From contig JAKUHH010000090.1 in NCBI GenBank assembly GCA_022701365.1, forward strand, positions 267,001 to 331,000: a stretch of DNA of 64,000 nt. Reading direction: 5' to 3'. The notes below the pieces were generated by a model, which was not told where the DNA came from, searched no databases, and worked only from the letters and a program-made list of their open reading frames with translations. The stretch is from Mycocentrospora acerina (lineage: Eukaryota; Ascomycota; Dothideomycetes; Pleosporales). The translations under genes were made by a program, and so were the position numbers. This document shows positions 11,219 to 22,474 of the stretch, one piece after another. The first letter of the stretch is position 1, and every line of letters starts with the position of its first letter.

Positions 11219-12460
11219 CTACCCCGTGTTACAACCGAGGACATCATCGTATACACTGTGAAGCTCCGAACAAAGCGACAGTCTGCCAAGGTTTTCCGAG
11301 AACAAAGAGAGCTCCATTCTGAGGCTGAGCAGAGTGAGTATTAATCCTTGAAGCGTACGATTTAACCTTCGAGTTGAGAAGCTGAGATTTGAACGAAAAG
11401 GCCGAGAGGAGTCAATCTCTAGTCGATATGTGAATATAGCATCGCGCATACCGAACATGCAAAGATATAAACGAAGAAGTGAACATTGAACGAACTGTCG
11501 AATCACAGAATACATTTCCAAGAAATTCAGATGCAAGAGGGTAGGACAAGGCAAGAGCAGAACGAGTTTAGGTGCGTGCTGAAAAGAAGAGGAGTCAAAT
11601 ATGAGAAAGTACTCAGCAAAGAGGGTGAGAAGAGACTGACTATACGAGAACTGATCAGGAAAAAATACGATACGAATCGGGCAGTACTCAGAAACAGGTG
11701 GGGGAGTACGAATAGAGACGAGGAAAATTTTGCAAAAACAAAATATGAGTACTCGGTCCGCCATGGGCGTTGGCCAGGAATAATGTACGGAGAGAATGAT
11801 AAGGAGATGGGTGACGAGCGGTAAAAGGAGAGTAGAATCAAACTGCCTTGAAAAGATATCGTTAGAAACGGGTAAGGTGGAAAGATTGAATGAATGGGGA
11901 CAACGATGAAAGAGCTAGCTTGGGAGAGAAGATGCTGAGAACAAAATAGCACACTGATATGGAAGTGCACAGGCAAAAACATCAACTGGAAAAGACAGAG
12001 AGGAAAAATGAGAGGCTGAAGAGAGAGAAGAGTACTCGAACCGCCATCGGCGTTGGCCAGAGAAGGAAGGGGGGAGTAAAAGATACAAAATGAGGAAGAT
12101 GACAAGTAACGAAAATCGCTAGCGAGGACGAAGATAACATCGAAAGAAATGAGTAGAAGAGAAAGCAGGCGGACAGTAGTGAAATGAGGAGCATGTGGAA
12201 ATGCTGCGAGAATCTCTCGATCCATCATAGCCAATGAACTTGGAGATGAACTGATAAAAAAAAGAAACAAGAGAAGCGATGAAACAGGAAGAGTGATGAG
12301 GGCAATTATGCCATGAACAACACATCAGACGACGTTTGTATGCAGATTCGGCAGCAGATTCGAAACGGCGAGACAAATCATTGACCAGAAAATGCGCAGA
12401 GCCGGCAACGATTTCGAAGCAAAGAACGACATGCACGTTGAACATGTAGTATCAGTGCTA
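11219..12460. repeat. purine-rich tract with a repeated 31-base motif
   Basis: The plus strand is strongly enriched in A and G, so the minus strand is pyrimidine-rich and yields long Ser/Leu/Phe-rich frames that I do not accept as genes. The motif GAGTACTCG..CCGCCAT..GCGTTGGCCAG occurs at 11747-11777 and 12030-12060 with 28 of 31 positions identical. A shorter relative (GAGGACTCGGTCGCCAT) occurs at 12605-12621. On the minus strand each copy contains an ATGGCG start-like sequence. Confidence 0.55.
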
Positions 12461-15400
12461 CCTTAGAAGTCGAAGGCGATATCGAAGTCACGATAGTAGT
12501 TAGTCGTCGAGCAATTTTTCGACAAGGCTCTGATGAACTCGAATTGAAGAAGTGAGTGACAACTCAATGCTCTAAAGAGCTCGCATTCTGGTAGATTCGA
12601 ATTTGAGGACTCGGTCGCCATTAGTTGTTTGCAGGCTGATATCTCATCGAGAACGATCAGGTTTTACTGTTCAACTGTCTCGTTAGGGAAAATCGGAAGG
12701 GCACACGACAAGACAAATGCTCGGGGCCATATGGCAAGAACCACTGTGGATATGACGTCTAGAGGATACCACCCGGGAAAAATCTTCATCGGTAAGTTCC
12801 ACAGCTCCTCAGACTGTCGCAAATTCAAGCCTGCTACTCGTCATCACGAAAACCACTCCCACTCTTCTCAGACTTGGATTCTCGCCAGTCGACGTATCCT
12901 TGAGAGCCATACATTCAGCATGGTTACACGCGATGCGCCAGACCCAGGTCTCTCCAGCCGCTGGTGCAGCTTGCTCATTGAAGCGCGCACTACACCCAAA
13001 GAGAGACCATTATGGCAGAACATCCTTTTCGCCACGCGAGTGATGGTTGTCTCTGTTGTTACCTTTCTGTAATGAGTAAAGCCAAGACTGAGAAAAATGA
13101 AGAGTGAAATGATGTGATCAAGAGAAGCAGACCCGAGATGTACGAAATTCGACCGCATGTGCTGAGCGTTATGAGAGATGTGAAGATGCAGCTGACGAAA
13201 AGAAGTGATCGCTAAGAGGATTAAAGAGATGCACGTCTGAAGAACTGAAACCTAAGTCATTGAGACGATAAAAGACATTTATCATACTCCCTCTTCGATG
13301 TATAAAGGAATGGATGTCGGCAAGAGGCCTTGTATACTCGATTTGCGTTCGGACCGCGCATGGCGTATGATTGAATCGGAGATTGTGTACACACCAGTCA
13401 AGCATTACCAACTCGGGGATACAACCGAAAATCTCGAACTCTACAGCCCGTTATGTTCTTATAGTTCCACAAGAGATTGATCTTCTCCGAGGCATCAGAG
13501 ATGATGGAAAAACGACTTTACAAGGGTCGAAGTGATCCGACAGTGTTAACTGCCGCTTAGGATGACGTGAACATGTCACCTTCCCGTAGAGCAGCGACAC
13601 GATTTTACTTTTTCGACCAGATGGTGACGACAAAAGATGGAAAGAGACGATCGGTATTTTCCACCAGCATTGCTCAAAAAAGAAGCCAACCTTACTGGCA
13701 TGTTTTCATACCATGTCGGTGCTCACAGCTAAGTCCAAATACAGAAGGCGATGCCTAATATCTCAGAAAATTCGTGAGTGGTCATCCTCGTGCATCCACG
13801 AATATTCATCTATTTACCTCGCATACCGATGTCCTGCTTGTTGTGTTCGACTGATGTTTCGTCCAGCCGATATGGAGGTTTGGAGGCCATGAAAATGGCG
13901 AGGGGTACCAAGACTGAAGCTTTTCAGCTGGAGGACGCATGTGTATCGAATCGGCAATCCCGGTGCGATCGATATTCAGATCGGATATTCAAAAGCTGTC
14001 GCCGCTATCATGTCAGCTAAAACCCCGAGCGAAAGTTGGTCTGATGGAGATGTTTCCGAAAGATTCCAGTGCTCACCGAGTGTTGTCTGGCCTTCTCGGA
14101 TCTATGTCCAGTTTTCATTGTGCGCTTCCGCGTGCTACGTATTGTGCGACCCAGTCGAGGTTCACGGCGAGTGTACCTTCCACAGGCAATGCGCAACACA
14201 AGCAAGACCTGCAGACGAAAGAAAGAGTATATCTTCGCAGCCTCTGGGTAATACATTGTTTTGTAGCAGCTCAGACGTTGCCGAGGAAAATTCGGAGATG
14301 CCACTTTTTGGTGAGCTTCATTTACGCTTTGGTCGCGGGATCAGCAAATGTCCTCCGCATTTACGGCAACTACTATCGAGGTGAAAGTACCTATTTATGA
14401 ATTTCCATGGCCATGAACTCGTTCAAAATCTATGCGGCATGTATAGAAAAGCCTGGAGGTGAGGCAACAACCCCGCTCTCACGGTCAATGGGCGATACCG
14501 AAGGCGCGGAGCTGTACGAAAGCTGGAAAAAGACGTGACAAGTTTAAGAAGAGCTCCCTAAATCTTATGCAAGCATCAAAGAGTTGGTCTAGGTGGGAAT
14601 ACTGGCCTGTGGTGAGGTTGAGAGTCAATGAAGTCCGACAGCCAAGGCCTGTCATCCACCACTCCACGGCTATGGCAAGCCCAGGAGCAGCTCGAGGAGA
14701 CTATTTTCAGCCTCGCGAGAAATATGAGTGCATTTTTGAGCCGAGAAAGGCTGGTATACTGTGGATGGTGGGTGGGTGGGGGTGCTGACAATGGAGAACT
14801 CACGATAGCTTCATGGTGTTGATCTCCTGAGCGCCAAGCCCCTCACCAACACTTTCTCTGTTGCAACGCCTTGGTCATACATGACCTCAAGAGAAGTCTC
14901 TATGATTAACAGGCTATATATTTTATGGTACCTACAGCCCTTGTAGTCATCGGAGCATGTGGAATGGAGTTGTTCAACAGCGACATGAATTCACTACCCC
15001 GCCATTGACAGCCACCGTGGGTGCTTCTGAAGTCACGAGGCAGTCTGAGAGGAGAATGGAACAGGACAGATTATTTCCACATCTCATTCGATAACCCTGC
15101 AAGCTTAGAAGAACTACGTAGCTCGTTAGGCCAGCGTGTAGTCGCTACGTGAGTTTTTCAGTCGTCAGGCTCGGGACTTCCAAAAGTATCACCACCATAC
15201 GGCACATCTTTGCTGAGGGGCATCGGAGCGCACAAGCAAACAAATAAGAGGCAAGGGATTATAACTGTGTGCACATACCTCAATAATCATACACACAACA
15301 AACATGATACATGTGTTCAGTTTGACATGCATCAAGAACGCATGGGAAACTTATTGGCAATTAGGCATTTCAAAGGCTGCAGGACCGACTTGAAGTTTCT

Positions 15401-16827
15401 TTTCAACAGACCTCTAAGTGAATCATAAAGACCGACTCTGAAACTTGTCCAATGGGGCGCTAATGCTGAGTTGTAAGCGTGGGAATGCGAACTGGCCTAT
15501 CGATCATCCACTCAAATCTAGATAACAGGAGCAAGTCTTAGCTAGCAATTTAACGGAGATACAGAAAAATAAAAACTTATTCTTGAAGACGATCCCGCCC
15601 AAGATCTAATTAAATCACAACTCCAAGAGCAGACTCGGATTTTTGGTAAAACATTGATGAAACCCAAATCCAAATATGAGTAGTGATGAGGGGTCTTAAA
15701 GAGAGTAAATTTGTTCTTGTGAGGGATGACCATACATGTGAGCGACTGGGTAGGTATTGAGATGGCATTTAATTGCATGCAAATGTTCTTCTATAGCACG
15801 ATTACAGGAACAAATGATGGGTTATTTATCAGTGTCTTAGGATTTAAACGAATCAAGTACTTTTTTGCAAGAACCCGGATGTTGAATTTTAGCCTTAAGT
15901 CGCTTAGGATATAGATAGAGTAAGCTTGCGAAGCTAAGTCTCGTCATGAAAGAATAGATCAATATCTAGATATGAGCACAATTTTCAGTGATTTTGGGAA
16001 AAGCGTCAACTCGATTGATTACAATTGGATTCTCATTATCACAAATTCATGAGAATATTGCCAACATTATATTGCGTGCGAGTAGAATCTGGAGTGTCGA
16101 CTTATTCAGATTTTTAGTCAAAAAAGCGTTTTTGCTAGTATGGATTCAATGATTTAAGGCAGATAATTGACATATACACCAGGAGGAGTAAATTGAGCTA
16201 TCAATGGAGCGATTGGAAAAGCATTAACCCCTCTGGATTCGAGTCAATAACCTAGAAATCACACGCCTTTGTGACGTGTTGGCAGAATGAATGAAGCCCC
16301 TGACAGCCAAAGTAATTCAATTCAAGCTAATATTTGACTGAAACATGGTCATTTATATGGTACTCCAGGCAAAAAGCAAGTGCAGCTCAAAGGTCAACCA
16401 TCTGTTATCAAGACCGCGGATCATTGGCAGGAGTCTCCATTTTTGAAAAGGCCCAGTCTCTTTGGCTATAACACTTAAAACTAGTGTTTTCTTGAAACCA
16501 TAAAACCCATAAAACCGTGAATGTGATATTAATTGCTTCTGTGTCAACTACAAACAGGCCACTACCAAGATTTGCGTGGCCATCTTGATGACACCTTTCT
16601 AGATAATCAGTGAAACTCATTCACCATGGAAATGATTTGCAGCTTCGATTGTGTTACGTCATCCTTATCTTTTCCTGGAGCTTAAGCGTTTGCTCTCCTC
16701 GTACTAGCTTCAATAAAAGTAGCCAACTTCCTCGACTAGCATCCACGCAATAACAACATCTCAAAATCGTTTCGCCATCAACCAGATATCAGAAGCACTT
16801 GAAAATCAGATCTTTCAAGAAGAAGAC
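12461..16827. other. gene-poor stretch, possible decayed coding sequence
   Basis: Between 12630 and 14400 the base composition is more balanced and overlapping frames of about 147-153 codons occur on the plus strand (12629-13072, 13939-14400). None shows a known domain, so they could be relics. From about 14900 to 16800 the sequence is AT-rich and I see nothing in it. Confidence 0.4.
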
Positions 16828-17544
16828 ATGATGGCTACAGTATGATTTACTCTCTGTAATCCCATATCCCCTACTGACCATACTTTCACTTAGCCTGCCT
16901 CAAACCGTGTTCACTCCCAATTCCTCCGCCTTCCTGGAGAGGTCCGCAACCACATTTACCACTTCGCCATGATTGAAGGCGGTAACATAGTTCATATCTC
17001 CGATTTCTCGGCGGCGCAGCTTGTGGGTTTTACCGTGCTTCGTCTTCCCATCTTCCGTGTTTCGCATCAAATTCGAAAAGAGGCGGCGTCTCTCTTTTGC
17101 ACTGAGAAACGCTTCATCGCTATGGGAATCAAGGAGGCTATCGCAATCTTTGCTTGTATCGGGGACGCAATGGAGAACCTCTCAACCCTGACTCTTCTGA
17201 GAACAACGGAGCGCAACAAGGCTGCAAACAACGATGACAATGTGAAATTCTTTCACTTCATGGACAAGGCAACTGGGTTGAAGAAGTTTCGGTTGGGATT
17301 TCTTCATGTTTATGAATGCAACTACAACTCGAATGATGAGGTGGAGGATTGGCTGTTCTTGGAGAAGTTGTATACTTGGATGTTGAGCAGGAAGACCACT
17401 CAGTTTCTCTGGTCATCTTCAACGCAGAAAGGTGGTGAACGTGCGTGCCTCCATTTTCCGAGGGTCGATCGTATGCGTCTTCTGTTCGGCACCGACACTG
17501 AGGTTGGAGGAGCTGTATGCTTTATCCCGCGAAAGGTGTACTAA
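16828..17544 (+). CDS. F-box/2EXR-like protein, 220 residues
   Basis: Exon 1 (16828-16839) encodes only MMAT. A 54-base intron (GTATGA...ACTTAG) joins it in phase 0 to exon 2 (16894-17544). The start of exon 2 encodes FLRLPGEVRNHIYHFAM, the hallmark of the large fungal family whose N-terminus resembles an F-box (LPxEIRNxIY). It is followed by VSHQIRKEAASLFC, the second typical block (cRqIrxEaxxlfy). Such proteins are lineage-expanded in Pezizomycotina and their function is mostly unknown; substrate adaptor roles are assumed from the F-box-like motif. The tiny first exon is inferred from splice signals. The upstream ATG pair at 16828/16831 is the only nearby start in phase. Confidence 0.8.
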
Positions 17545-17711
17545 ACGACTATGAGAGAAAATTGTGCACCTATTTCTCGCCACACGGCACGGTTGGGTCC
17601 AGAGTCTTGAGAGATGTAATTTTATTTGGCTGGCTTTCTTATCAAGATTGGTCCGAGTCAGGTAAGGATTCTATCTTACCTTTCTCTCTAAAACGTTCAA
17701 TATTCAAATGG

Positions 17712-18409
17712 TTATGCGGAATTGGGAAGAGGCTCTCGGATCATAATGGTGCTCGAGTCATCACCCTCTACTCCATACTTAGACAAATCAAACACTTCCT
17801 CATACCTCTCTTCAAATCCCATCTTGGCATATAACGGTTTACCCATTCGTGTAGCCTCTAGGTAGGATGGCAACTGCGCCCTATCTGCTTGCTCCGTACC
17901 CCACTTGATCAACATGGCCCCGGCTCCACGGCGGTGGTGTGCTGGATCTGTCACAAGAATATGCAAGACTTTTCAAATCAGTATGCATTGCGTAGTTGAT
18001 TGATCGAATTCTTACAATAAAACGGCTTCGTCCCCATGTACTCCTTCCTCACGCGACTCAGGAATCCCATGAAGTCATACATCACAGGCCTTCCCTCTTC
18101 ATCTGGACCCGGTACTGGCAGCATGGATTGGATTTGTTCTTCCGTTCGCTCTTCCTTGTTGATGCGCCATTTCGTGCAGGCGATCATTGCGCCATCGAGG
18201 TTGGTGTCGACAACTTTGAGGTATTGGACATCTGGCTCTTCACGCCATGACTTGATGTGTTTATCGATATTTTTTTGTACATAGTCCGATGGTAAAGGAG
18301 AGGGACTGAGTAGAGATGTCATGCCGCCACCACTCGCAAAGGCGGCCATTTGGATCCGCACAAACTCCGAAAAGTCGGATTCTGTGAGAGGGTGGATTTC
18401 AAGCGGCAT
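17712..18409 (-). CDS. GNAT-family N-acetyltransferase, 216 residues
   Basis: Exon 1 is 18409-18016 and exon 2 is 17968-17712; the 47-base intron (GTAAGA...GAAAAG) splits a Phe codon. The protein starts MPLEIHPLTESDFSEFVRIQ, as GNAT enzymes often do. Residues about 133-148 read LHILVTDPAHHRRGAG, which is beta-strand 4 followed by the acetyl-CoA pyrophosphate-binding motif A (RxxGxG/A). Near the C-terminus PLYAKMGFEERYEEVF matches motif B (LYxkxGF). The acceptor substrate cannot be read from sequence. Fungal relatives of this architecture act on small molecules. The promoter, about 100 bases upstream, contains a TGACTCA palindrome. It faces the F-box-like gene tail to tail. Confidence 0.85.
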
Positions 18410-18506
18410 CTTAGGAATCAAAAAATGTGTCGAGATGTTGAATGAAAGAGATGGCAGATAATTCTTAATGCTTTTAAAAGTTCAACAATAAACATCGACT
18501 CATCGA

Positions 18507-18523
18507 CTCATTGACTCAATGAG
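18507..18523. promoter_or_regulatory. palindromic TGACTCA site upstream of the GNAT gene
   Basis: CTCATTGACTCAATGAG is symmetrical apart from its central base and contains TGACTCA (18512-18518). This is the consensus for Gcn4/CpcA-type bZIP activators of amino-acid starvation responses. Partial copies (ATCGACTCATCGACTCA) lie immediately upstream. It is about 100 bases from the GNAT start codon. Regulation by CpcA is inference. Confidence 0.45.
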
Positions 18524-18589
18524 ACTTGAGGTTGATTGTAGGATCGCACCTTCCTTGTCTAGCGTAGTGGATGCTTACTGTACAACAAC

Positions 18590-18673
18590 ATGAGTCAACC
18601 CCGCCCTTTCCGCCAACTCCACTTCCTGGACGCGACTGACTTCAGCGCCCTTAGAAGAAGCCAAATAATGTAG
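18590..18673 (+). pseudogene. possible N-terminal relic of a fungal transcription-factor-like gene
   Basis: A 27-residue frame starts ATG at 18590 and ends at TAG 18671-18673. It reads FRQLHFLDATDFSALRRSQIM near its end. This resembles the conserved F-x-F-hydrophobic-D/N-x-T ... RR/RS-H/Q-x-M leader found at the start of many fungal-specific transcription-factor-like proteins. No downstream continuation was found, so it may be a truncated copy, or an unrecognised splice (GTAGGA at 18669) may follow. Confidence 0.27.
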
Positions 18674-19069
18674 GATCCACTACCTTCACGGCATGCTTCC
18701 ATCTACTTGGAGTCTACGTGTAACTCCGATGCAATCCCAGGCGAAGCCACACTCGAACTATCCTGCACAACCGCCAGCTCTGTGTGCATGACAATTGATG
18801 CTAAAAAATCAATGAGCGGAAGAACAGGTGCCGTAGTCTGGAAGATCCCGTTCTTGACCATGAAACGGAACGTGACTCAAAATCTGGAACTCGAGATGCT
18901 GAAACGGCAACCTAGTCGCGACACCTTTCATTCAAACTCAATGCTACAAAGTGCCGAGGCAAGCAAGTGTGAGAGTCTCGATGTATTTGTTACAGGATAT
19001 TGTGAGCGCTTTTGAGTCGAAGAGATTACATGTATGATAATCTGGCGTTGTAATTCTGCGCGAACGTTG

Positions 19070-19495
19070 TCAGACATTCATAAAAAGATATGATTCTTGT
19101 CTAGTTAGACGATGATCAATTGCGGCGACTACTTTCCCGTCTCTATCCCGCGCCACAAGAACGCCCAGTCTGGTTTGCGGATCGCGTGGCAGATCTACCA
19201 GGGATGTCTCTCTAACCGCTGTCAGGTGCAGCCTCATCCGGCAGTTAGCTCCTAACGCATGACCGTTCCTGTCGAGTATGAGCTTACTTTGGACACGGAG
19301 TTTTCCGCCATTGACCACTTGACCACCCTCCAACAGTAGTATGACGTCTGACGGAGCTGAAGTCCGAATGATTGAAACATGACATGTACCTAGGTGTACC
19401 AACTCATGGCCTGTAGCAGGTACCTCGGTGGCATAATGCTGATGAAAACAAAATATAAAGGTATCTGACGGTCGTGTAGTGAGTTGAGTTATCAT
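19070..19495 (-). CDS. hypothetical protein, 141 residues, uncertain
   Basis: An ATG frame from 19495 to 19070 is open on the minus strand. The C-terminal half (for example LGVLVARDRDGKVVAAIDHR) has a protein-like pattern, but no family is recognised. The first 20 codons are bounded by GTATGA and TTTTCATCAG, so they could instead be an intron of a longer transcript whose first exon I could not place. It is divergent from the cutinase gene. Confidence 0.27.
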   Translation of the reverse strand: MITQLTTRPSDTFIFCFHQHYATEVPATGHELVHLGTCHVSIIRTSAPSDVILLLEGGQVVNGGKLRVQSKLILDRNGHALGANCRMRLHLTAVRETSLVDLPRDPQTRLGVLVARDRDGKVVAAIDHRLTRQESYLFMNV

Positions 19496-19656
19496 ACCTT
19501 CTTCGTGTTCTACATTCTCTTTCTCGCCTCTTCAAGATTTCGAGCAGGTTCTCTTCTCTGTATCACATTCAATAATACGTAATTTTACTTTTTTTTCGAC
19601 TTACGACAAATTTGAAGCTATTTTACAGTCCTTTTTCACAAAATTATACCGTCACT

Positions 19657-20422
19657 ATGAAGTTCCTCATCCTCTCTTCTGTCGTATCTGCCATCCCTTT
19701 GGCCTCTGCGGCACTAACCAGTATGACGCAAAATGACGTTACAAATGGCGGGGCCTGTAAAGCAATGACCATTCTTTTTGCACGCGGTACTACAGAAGGG
19801 GGCAACATGGGCACTGTTGCCGGTCCCCCATTTGTGTCTGCAGTAGGCGCCATGATGGGAGGGGCAGCAAACGTAGCTGTCCAAGGCATTCAGTATCCTG
19901 CCGATATCCCAGGTTTTCTCGCAGGTGGTGATGCAGGAGGAAGCTCGTTGATGGCTCAGATGGTTGGGCAGGTTAGGGCCAAATGTCCCAATACCGCGTT
20001 GGTTATGGCTGGTTACTCGTATGTGCAATTCACACAAATCCATAAATTAGAACTTGGTCTAACAAAACTTTAGTCAGGGAGGCCAACTTGTTCACAACGC
20101 AGCGGATATGCTAAGTGCCGCTGATTCGGCCTTTGTTCAGAGTGCTGTCATCTTCGGGGACCCAAACAACGGAAAACCAGTTGGCAAGGTTGCTGCAGCA
20201 GACACAAAGGTCATCTGTCACACCGGTGACCTGATTTGTGCAGGGCAAGCGGTCATCCTCGCTCCTCATTTGACCTATGGCGCAAATGCTAATGAGGCCG
20301 CGACATTTGTGGTATCAAATATGGCTGCTGGTGCTGGTGCTGGTGCTGGTGCTACAGGAAAAGCAACTAATGCGAATGCCGCCAAGGGTGCCGCTACAAG
20401 GGCGAGGAGTTTTATCGCATGA
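19657..20422 (+). CDS. secreted cutinase (CE5 family), 236 residues
   Basis: Exon 1 (19657-20018) and exon 2 (20074-20422) are joined by a 55-base intron that interrupts the nucleophile Ser codon. Cutinases hydrolyse cutin polyester and short-chain esters outside the cell. A signal peptide (MKFLILSSVVSAIPLASA) opens the protein. The catalytic Ser lies in GYSQGG at about residue 121. The Asp and His fit GDLIC (about 173) and APHLTYG (about 186), close to the 120/175/188 spacing of the classic Fusarium enzyme. Cysteines flank the nucleophile and Asp blocks, as in the family. The C-terminus is an Ala-Gly-rich tail (AGAGAGAG) encoded by a GCTGGT microsatellite. The leader frame is open further upstream, but the ATG at 19657 is the first with a secretion signal. 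It lies alone in AT-rich DNA. Confidence 0.93.
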
Positions 20423-21946
20423 TTTGGGATACTGGGAACGATAATTTTTACCATGTTGTAATAATTATCCTCTTACTAGAAGAGCGCATATTTCGTCATT
20501 TGTGTTAAGATAGGTAGCTGCTGGACAGGATTTGCCTCTTGGATTTATTATTCAACGTATATTTACATCATTGACCCGTTCTTCTTGAGACCTCAATTTT
20601 TTGATGAATAGACTACACGAGAAGATCGACCGTTATTGTTTCTGATCATTTACCTATTTCGAGGTTCATTATGCAACTCGAAGGCTAGCAATGATGTTCG
20701 ATTAAACTCCGATGTTTCATGAGATCAGATTTGATGACACTGTTAAAGCCAAAAAGATAATGAATTAATCAATAACTGTAAGACTAGTAGATTCATATGC
20801 TCTAAGCGATAGTTACATATTTCAATAGACAGATTGATACCGCGCCTGGATCAGTTTAAGTACATTGAAAACACTTGTTTGCTGAAGATGGCGAGCAACA
20901 AATGGAAACGAGGACAGTTTTGAAAAAATCGAAGGGATGTGCCTATGAATATCTTAAAAAAAAACCCGAGTAAGATTTTTAAAGTATAATCAGATCTAGC
21001 AAAAGACCTAAACACGGTGAAAAACAAATCTCCCGATTTCAAATTTGGCTCAAGAGCTACAATTTCTCACATTCTAATGTCAATCATCTTCATTATCTCT
21101 CGTCAGAGTTTCACTTCATTATCCAAACATCTCAAAACTCCAGTGCGCCATTAGCCGAAGCACTTCCAAGCTAGATGTTCCTATCCCCTCTGTGTTTTCA
21201 TATCAAGAGTTTCCTTCTCTTCAATTAATTGAAACAAAGTTCGTATTTTGAATGGTATGGCTGGACATATATCATCTTTTGGATCATTCGCTTTTTCACA
21301 TACCTTTGATTGCTGGATCATTCTCGGGTCACGCATATCTGAGACACTGAGGCTCTCTATTTGCCCTTTTCGTTGTCTTTAGTGATGCACCACTTCTGTT
21401 CTTCCCAAACTAGGTTGAGACTCCCGTGAATCAATGTGCCTGACGAATCGCCAATGTATCTACTAGTAACTACGAGCAGGACGAGAGGGTGAGATGTGTG
21501 CTTCTACTTGTGGTATAGGCAGAACCTCTAGGTTAATATTGATGTTCCAAATGCTACTTCAAATAGAGTACTTAGTCATTTGTGCGCATTTGATTGAGAT
21601 GATAGAACAAGTGATTGAGTTTAAGCTATCATTGCAAAATCTTCCACGGCTGAGCTAGTAACAAGATCTACCACTACCGTACGATGCACATAAGTTGATT
21701 ACAACTACGCTACCTTCAGCTGGGTAAATATAGGTAGTGAACTTCTGTCATAGTTTGTAGCTTCTCTTGCCCAGACGTGCAGTGGTAGTTTACCTTCGGT
21801 GAGAGAATAGTGCCTTTTTTGCACAGGCGCTGTTTACAAGCTTTTGCTTTTTATTACTGTTTATAGCTTCAAACACTACAACATCGGTTTAAAACTTCAT
21901 GTTTCCCTGCATCAGTGCTACACTGAATCTTCAACACTATTCTAAT
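20423..21946. other. AT-rich spacer, nothing recognised
   Basis: No frame above about 65 codons and no structured repeat was noticed. Confidence 0.4.
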
Positions 21947-22240
21947 TTACTTCGTCGCAGATAGTTGTTCCAAACAAACAACGCAGGCCAGCGACTTGTT
22001 GTTGCAGCTCGTTGCTAGCATTTGTCCGCATTCGACAATCAAAGCGGTACCACAATAACAGAAAGCAGCATTACAGCCGATTTTTTGAGCATTTAGAAGA
22101 ATATGAGGTAGCCATTTGTCACAATTTGGAGTGTCTTTTGCCTTTTGTACCCCGCCTGCCATTAGAATGACTGCGTTTTTGCAATAGCGTTGATTCCTGT
22201 CACTCACCTGAATAAATATCCACAGCTTCCCTAAATGCAT
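21947..22240 (-). CDS. small cysteine-rich protein, 97 residues, uncertain
   Basis: An ATG frame from 22240 ends at 21947. Nine cysteines crowd the product, most in the last 45 residues (including GCNAAFCYCG and LACVVCLEQL). No signal peptide is obvious. A strong donor-like CAG/GTGAGT occurs 33 bases after the start, but splicing to either nearby acceptor gives an early stop, so the unspliced frame is reported. Family unknown. It could be a fragment or a chance frame. Confidence 0.27.
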   Translation of the reverse strand: MHLGKLWIFIQVSDRNQRYCKNAVILMAGGVQKAKDTPNCDKWLPHILLNAQKIGCNAAFCYCGTALIVECGQMLATSCNNKSLACVVCLEQLSATK

Positions 22241-22474
22241 CTTGAATTCAAGACTTTAAATGTTTCCCCACACACACGCTTCTCACCAACCGAAACAAAA
22301 ACTCATGAGTATGGATTATCTATTCTAGCTGTAGTTCGTCTAATTTTTGAATATCATCTCAGCTAGCCACTCGATCCGCTAACCTAGGACGAACGATGAT
22401 CGGGGTCGGATATACGATGTTAGTCCCCTAATTCATGCTTAGTCTGGCAATCACGATAGCAATCTTGTCGATAT

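Noticed and set aside
11219..11764. 181-codon minus-strand frame starting MADRVL
   Set aside because: Same pyrimidine-rich tract; no splice or domain support, though its start coincides with the repeated motif.
11527..12270. 247-codon minus-strand frame rich in Ser, Leu and Phe
   Set aside because: It is the translation of a pyrimidine-rich strand; composition alone explains its length and no domain is visible.
12629..14400. Frames of about 147-153 codons in three overlapping phases
   Set aside because: None has domain resemblance or consistent splicing; possible relics but not supportable as genes.
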